A stretch of 6,843 nucleotides of DNA from Oscillospiraceae bacterium (lineage in GTDB: Bacteria; Bacillota; Clostridia; Oscillospirales; Acutalibacteraceae): contig DNXM01000100.1 of the NCBI GenBank assembly GCA_003505905.1, positions 4,061-10,903 on the forward strand. The letters run 5' to 3'. The notes below the pieces were generated by a model. That model was not told the origin of the DNA. It did no database searches and saw only the letters and a list, made by a program, of their open reading frames with translations. Below are positions 6,369-6,843 of the stretch, piece by piece (within the stretch, counting starts at the first letter, position 1; every line of letters starts with the position of its first letter). The translations under genes were made by a program, and so were the position numbers.

Positions 6369-6421
6369 AAAAACGCTGCACTGTGCCCGCTGATGTTCAC
6401 CGAGCCGTGCAGCATTTTTAT
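6369..6421 (+). terminator. Rho-independent terminator, possibly bidirectional
   Basis: GCTGCAC (6375-6381) pairs perfectly with GTGCAGC (6407-6413), enclosing a 25-base loop. Beyond one C-A mismatch, AAAAA (6369-6373) can pair with TTTTT (6415-6419), and the T-rich tail ATTTTTATT follows the stem. The upstream side is A-rich, so the reverse strand also shows a stem followed by a T-run. It starts 12 bases after the zinc-ribbon gene and separates it from rarA. The loop is longer than usual. Confidence 0.75.
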
Positions 6422-6439
6422 TAAGAAAGAAAGTGCAGC

Positions 6440-6843
6440 ATGAACCAGCCTCTTGCCGATAAGCTCCGCCCGCAAACCATTGAAGATATGGTCGGTCAAC
6501 AGCATTTGCTCGCCCCGGGAACGGCTCTGCGAAAAATCATTGATTCCGGCACTGTGCCGAATCTGATTTTTTACGGCCCGTCGGGTGTCGGCAAAACCAC
6601 ACTCGCCGAAATTTTGGCAAAACAGAGCAATAAATATTTTTGCAAGCTCAACGGCACCACCGCAAGCACCGCCGACATAAAGGATGTCATTGCGCAGTCC
6701 GCTACCCTTTCGGCGATGAACGGCGTGTTGCTGTATTTGGATGAAATTCAGTATTTCAACAAAAAGCAGCAGCAAACCCTGTTGGAATACATTGAAAACG
6801 GCACCATTACCCTCATTGCCTCCACCACGGAAAATCCCTATTT
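6440..6843 (+). CDS. rarA: Replication-associated recombination protein A, AAA+ ATPase (N-terminal part, 3' end outside window)
   Basis: The frame is open from ATG 6440 to the window end, giving the first 134 residues of a protein normally about 420-450 aa. The N-terminus (PLADKLRPQTIEDMVGQQHL, 4-23) is the family's clamp-loader-like start. Walker A is GPSGVGKTT at 46-54 (K52, T53). Walker B is VLLYLDEI at 96-103 (D101, E102), followed by QYFNKKQQQTLLEYIENGTI, matching the family's RFNK-x-QQ-x-x-x-L-x-x-x-E-x-GTI block. ASTTENPY (127-134) is the sensor 1 region. RarA (MgsA, related to eukaryotic WRNIP1) acts at stalled or damaged replication forks with single-strand binding protein in the cytoplasm. 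The ribosome binding site is weak (AGAAAG-type purines at 6424-6433). No clear promoter of its own is seen between the terminator and the ATG. It looks like a housekeeping gene marking the edge of the preceding unit. Confidence 0.9.
   Translation, partial: MNQPLADKLRPQTIEDMVGQQHLLAPGTALRKIIDSGTVPNLIFYGPSGVGKTTLAEILAKQSNKYFCKLNGTTASTADIKDVIAQSATLSAMNGVLLYLDEIQYFNKKQQQTLLEYIENGTITLIASTTENPY

Noticed and set aside
6396..6424. Possible rarA promoter TTCACC / TATTAA with 17-base spacing
   Set aside because: Only four of six matches in each hexamer, it overlaps the terminator, and the transcript would start about 9 bases before the ATG.

Overview
The window looks like chromosomal sequence from an anaerobic, low-to-mid GC Firmicute, most likely a gut-type clostridium of the Oscillospiraceae/Ruminococcaceae kind. 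This is inferred from strong AGGAG-type ribosome binding sites, roughly balanced base composition (by eye, not computed), cysteine-rich cytoplasmic proteins and clostridial-style relatives for nearly every gene. All eight genes lie on the + strand. The first and last run off the window edges.

Positions 1-5448 hold a tightly packed run of six genes that reads as one operon. It contains the C-terminal part of a calcineurin-like metallophosphoesterase, a glycerophosphodiester phosphodiesterase (GDPD) family protein with a hydrophobic N-terminus, a serine beta-lactamase/esterase-fold hydrolase, a metallo-beta-lactamase (MBL) fold hydrolase, an FAD-dependent oxidoreductase of the geranylgeranyl-reductase-like type, and a second, different metallophosphoesterase carrying an extra N-terminal module. 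Gaps are 12, -4, -4, 14 and 9 bp, and two junctions are ATGA stop/start overlaps, so translational coupling is likely. Five of the six products are hydrolases of phosphodiester, phosphoester or ester/amide-type bonds and the sixth is a flavin redox enzyme. That composition suggests stepwise breakdown or remodelling of a phosphorylated, possibly lipid- or isoprenoid-linked compound. The substrate cannot be read from the sequence. This operon is the most interesting part of the window.

Positions 5449-5568 form the only sizeable gap before the next gene. It is AT-rich and contains a probable sigma-A promoter followed by an AT-rich hairpin that would sit at the very 5' end of the transcript. The gene behind it (5569-6357) encodes a zinc-ribbon protein with about four membrane segments and an acidic tail, of no family that I recognise. 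It ends at a hairpin with A-rich and T-rich flanks on its two sides that could terminate transcription in both directions.

From 6440 to the window end is the start of rarA (mgsA), a conserved AAA+ ATPase of replication-fork maintenance, with Walker A, Walker B and the sensor region visible. I see no rRNA, tRNA, CRISPR array, insertion sequence, phage gene or long repeat.
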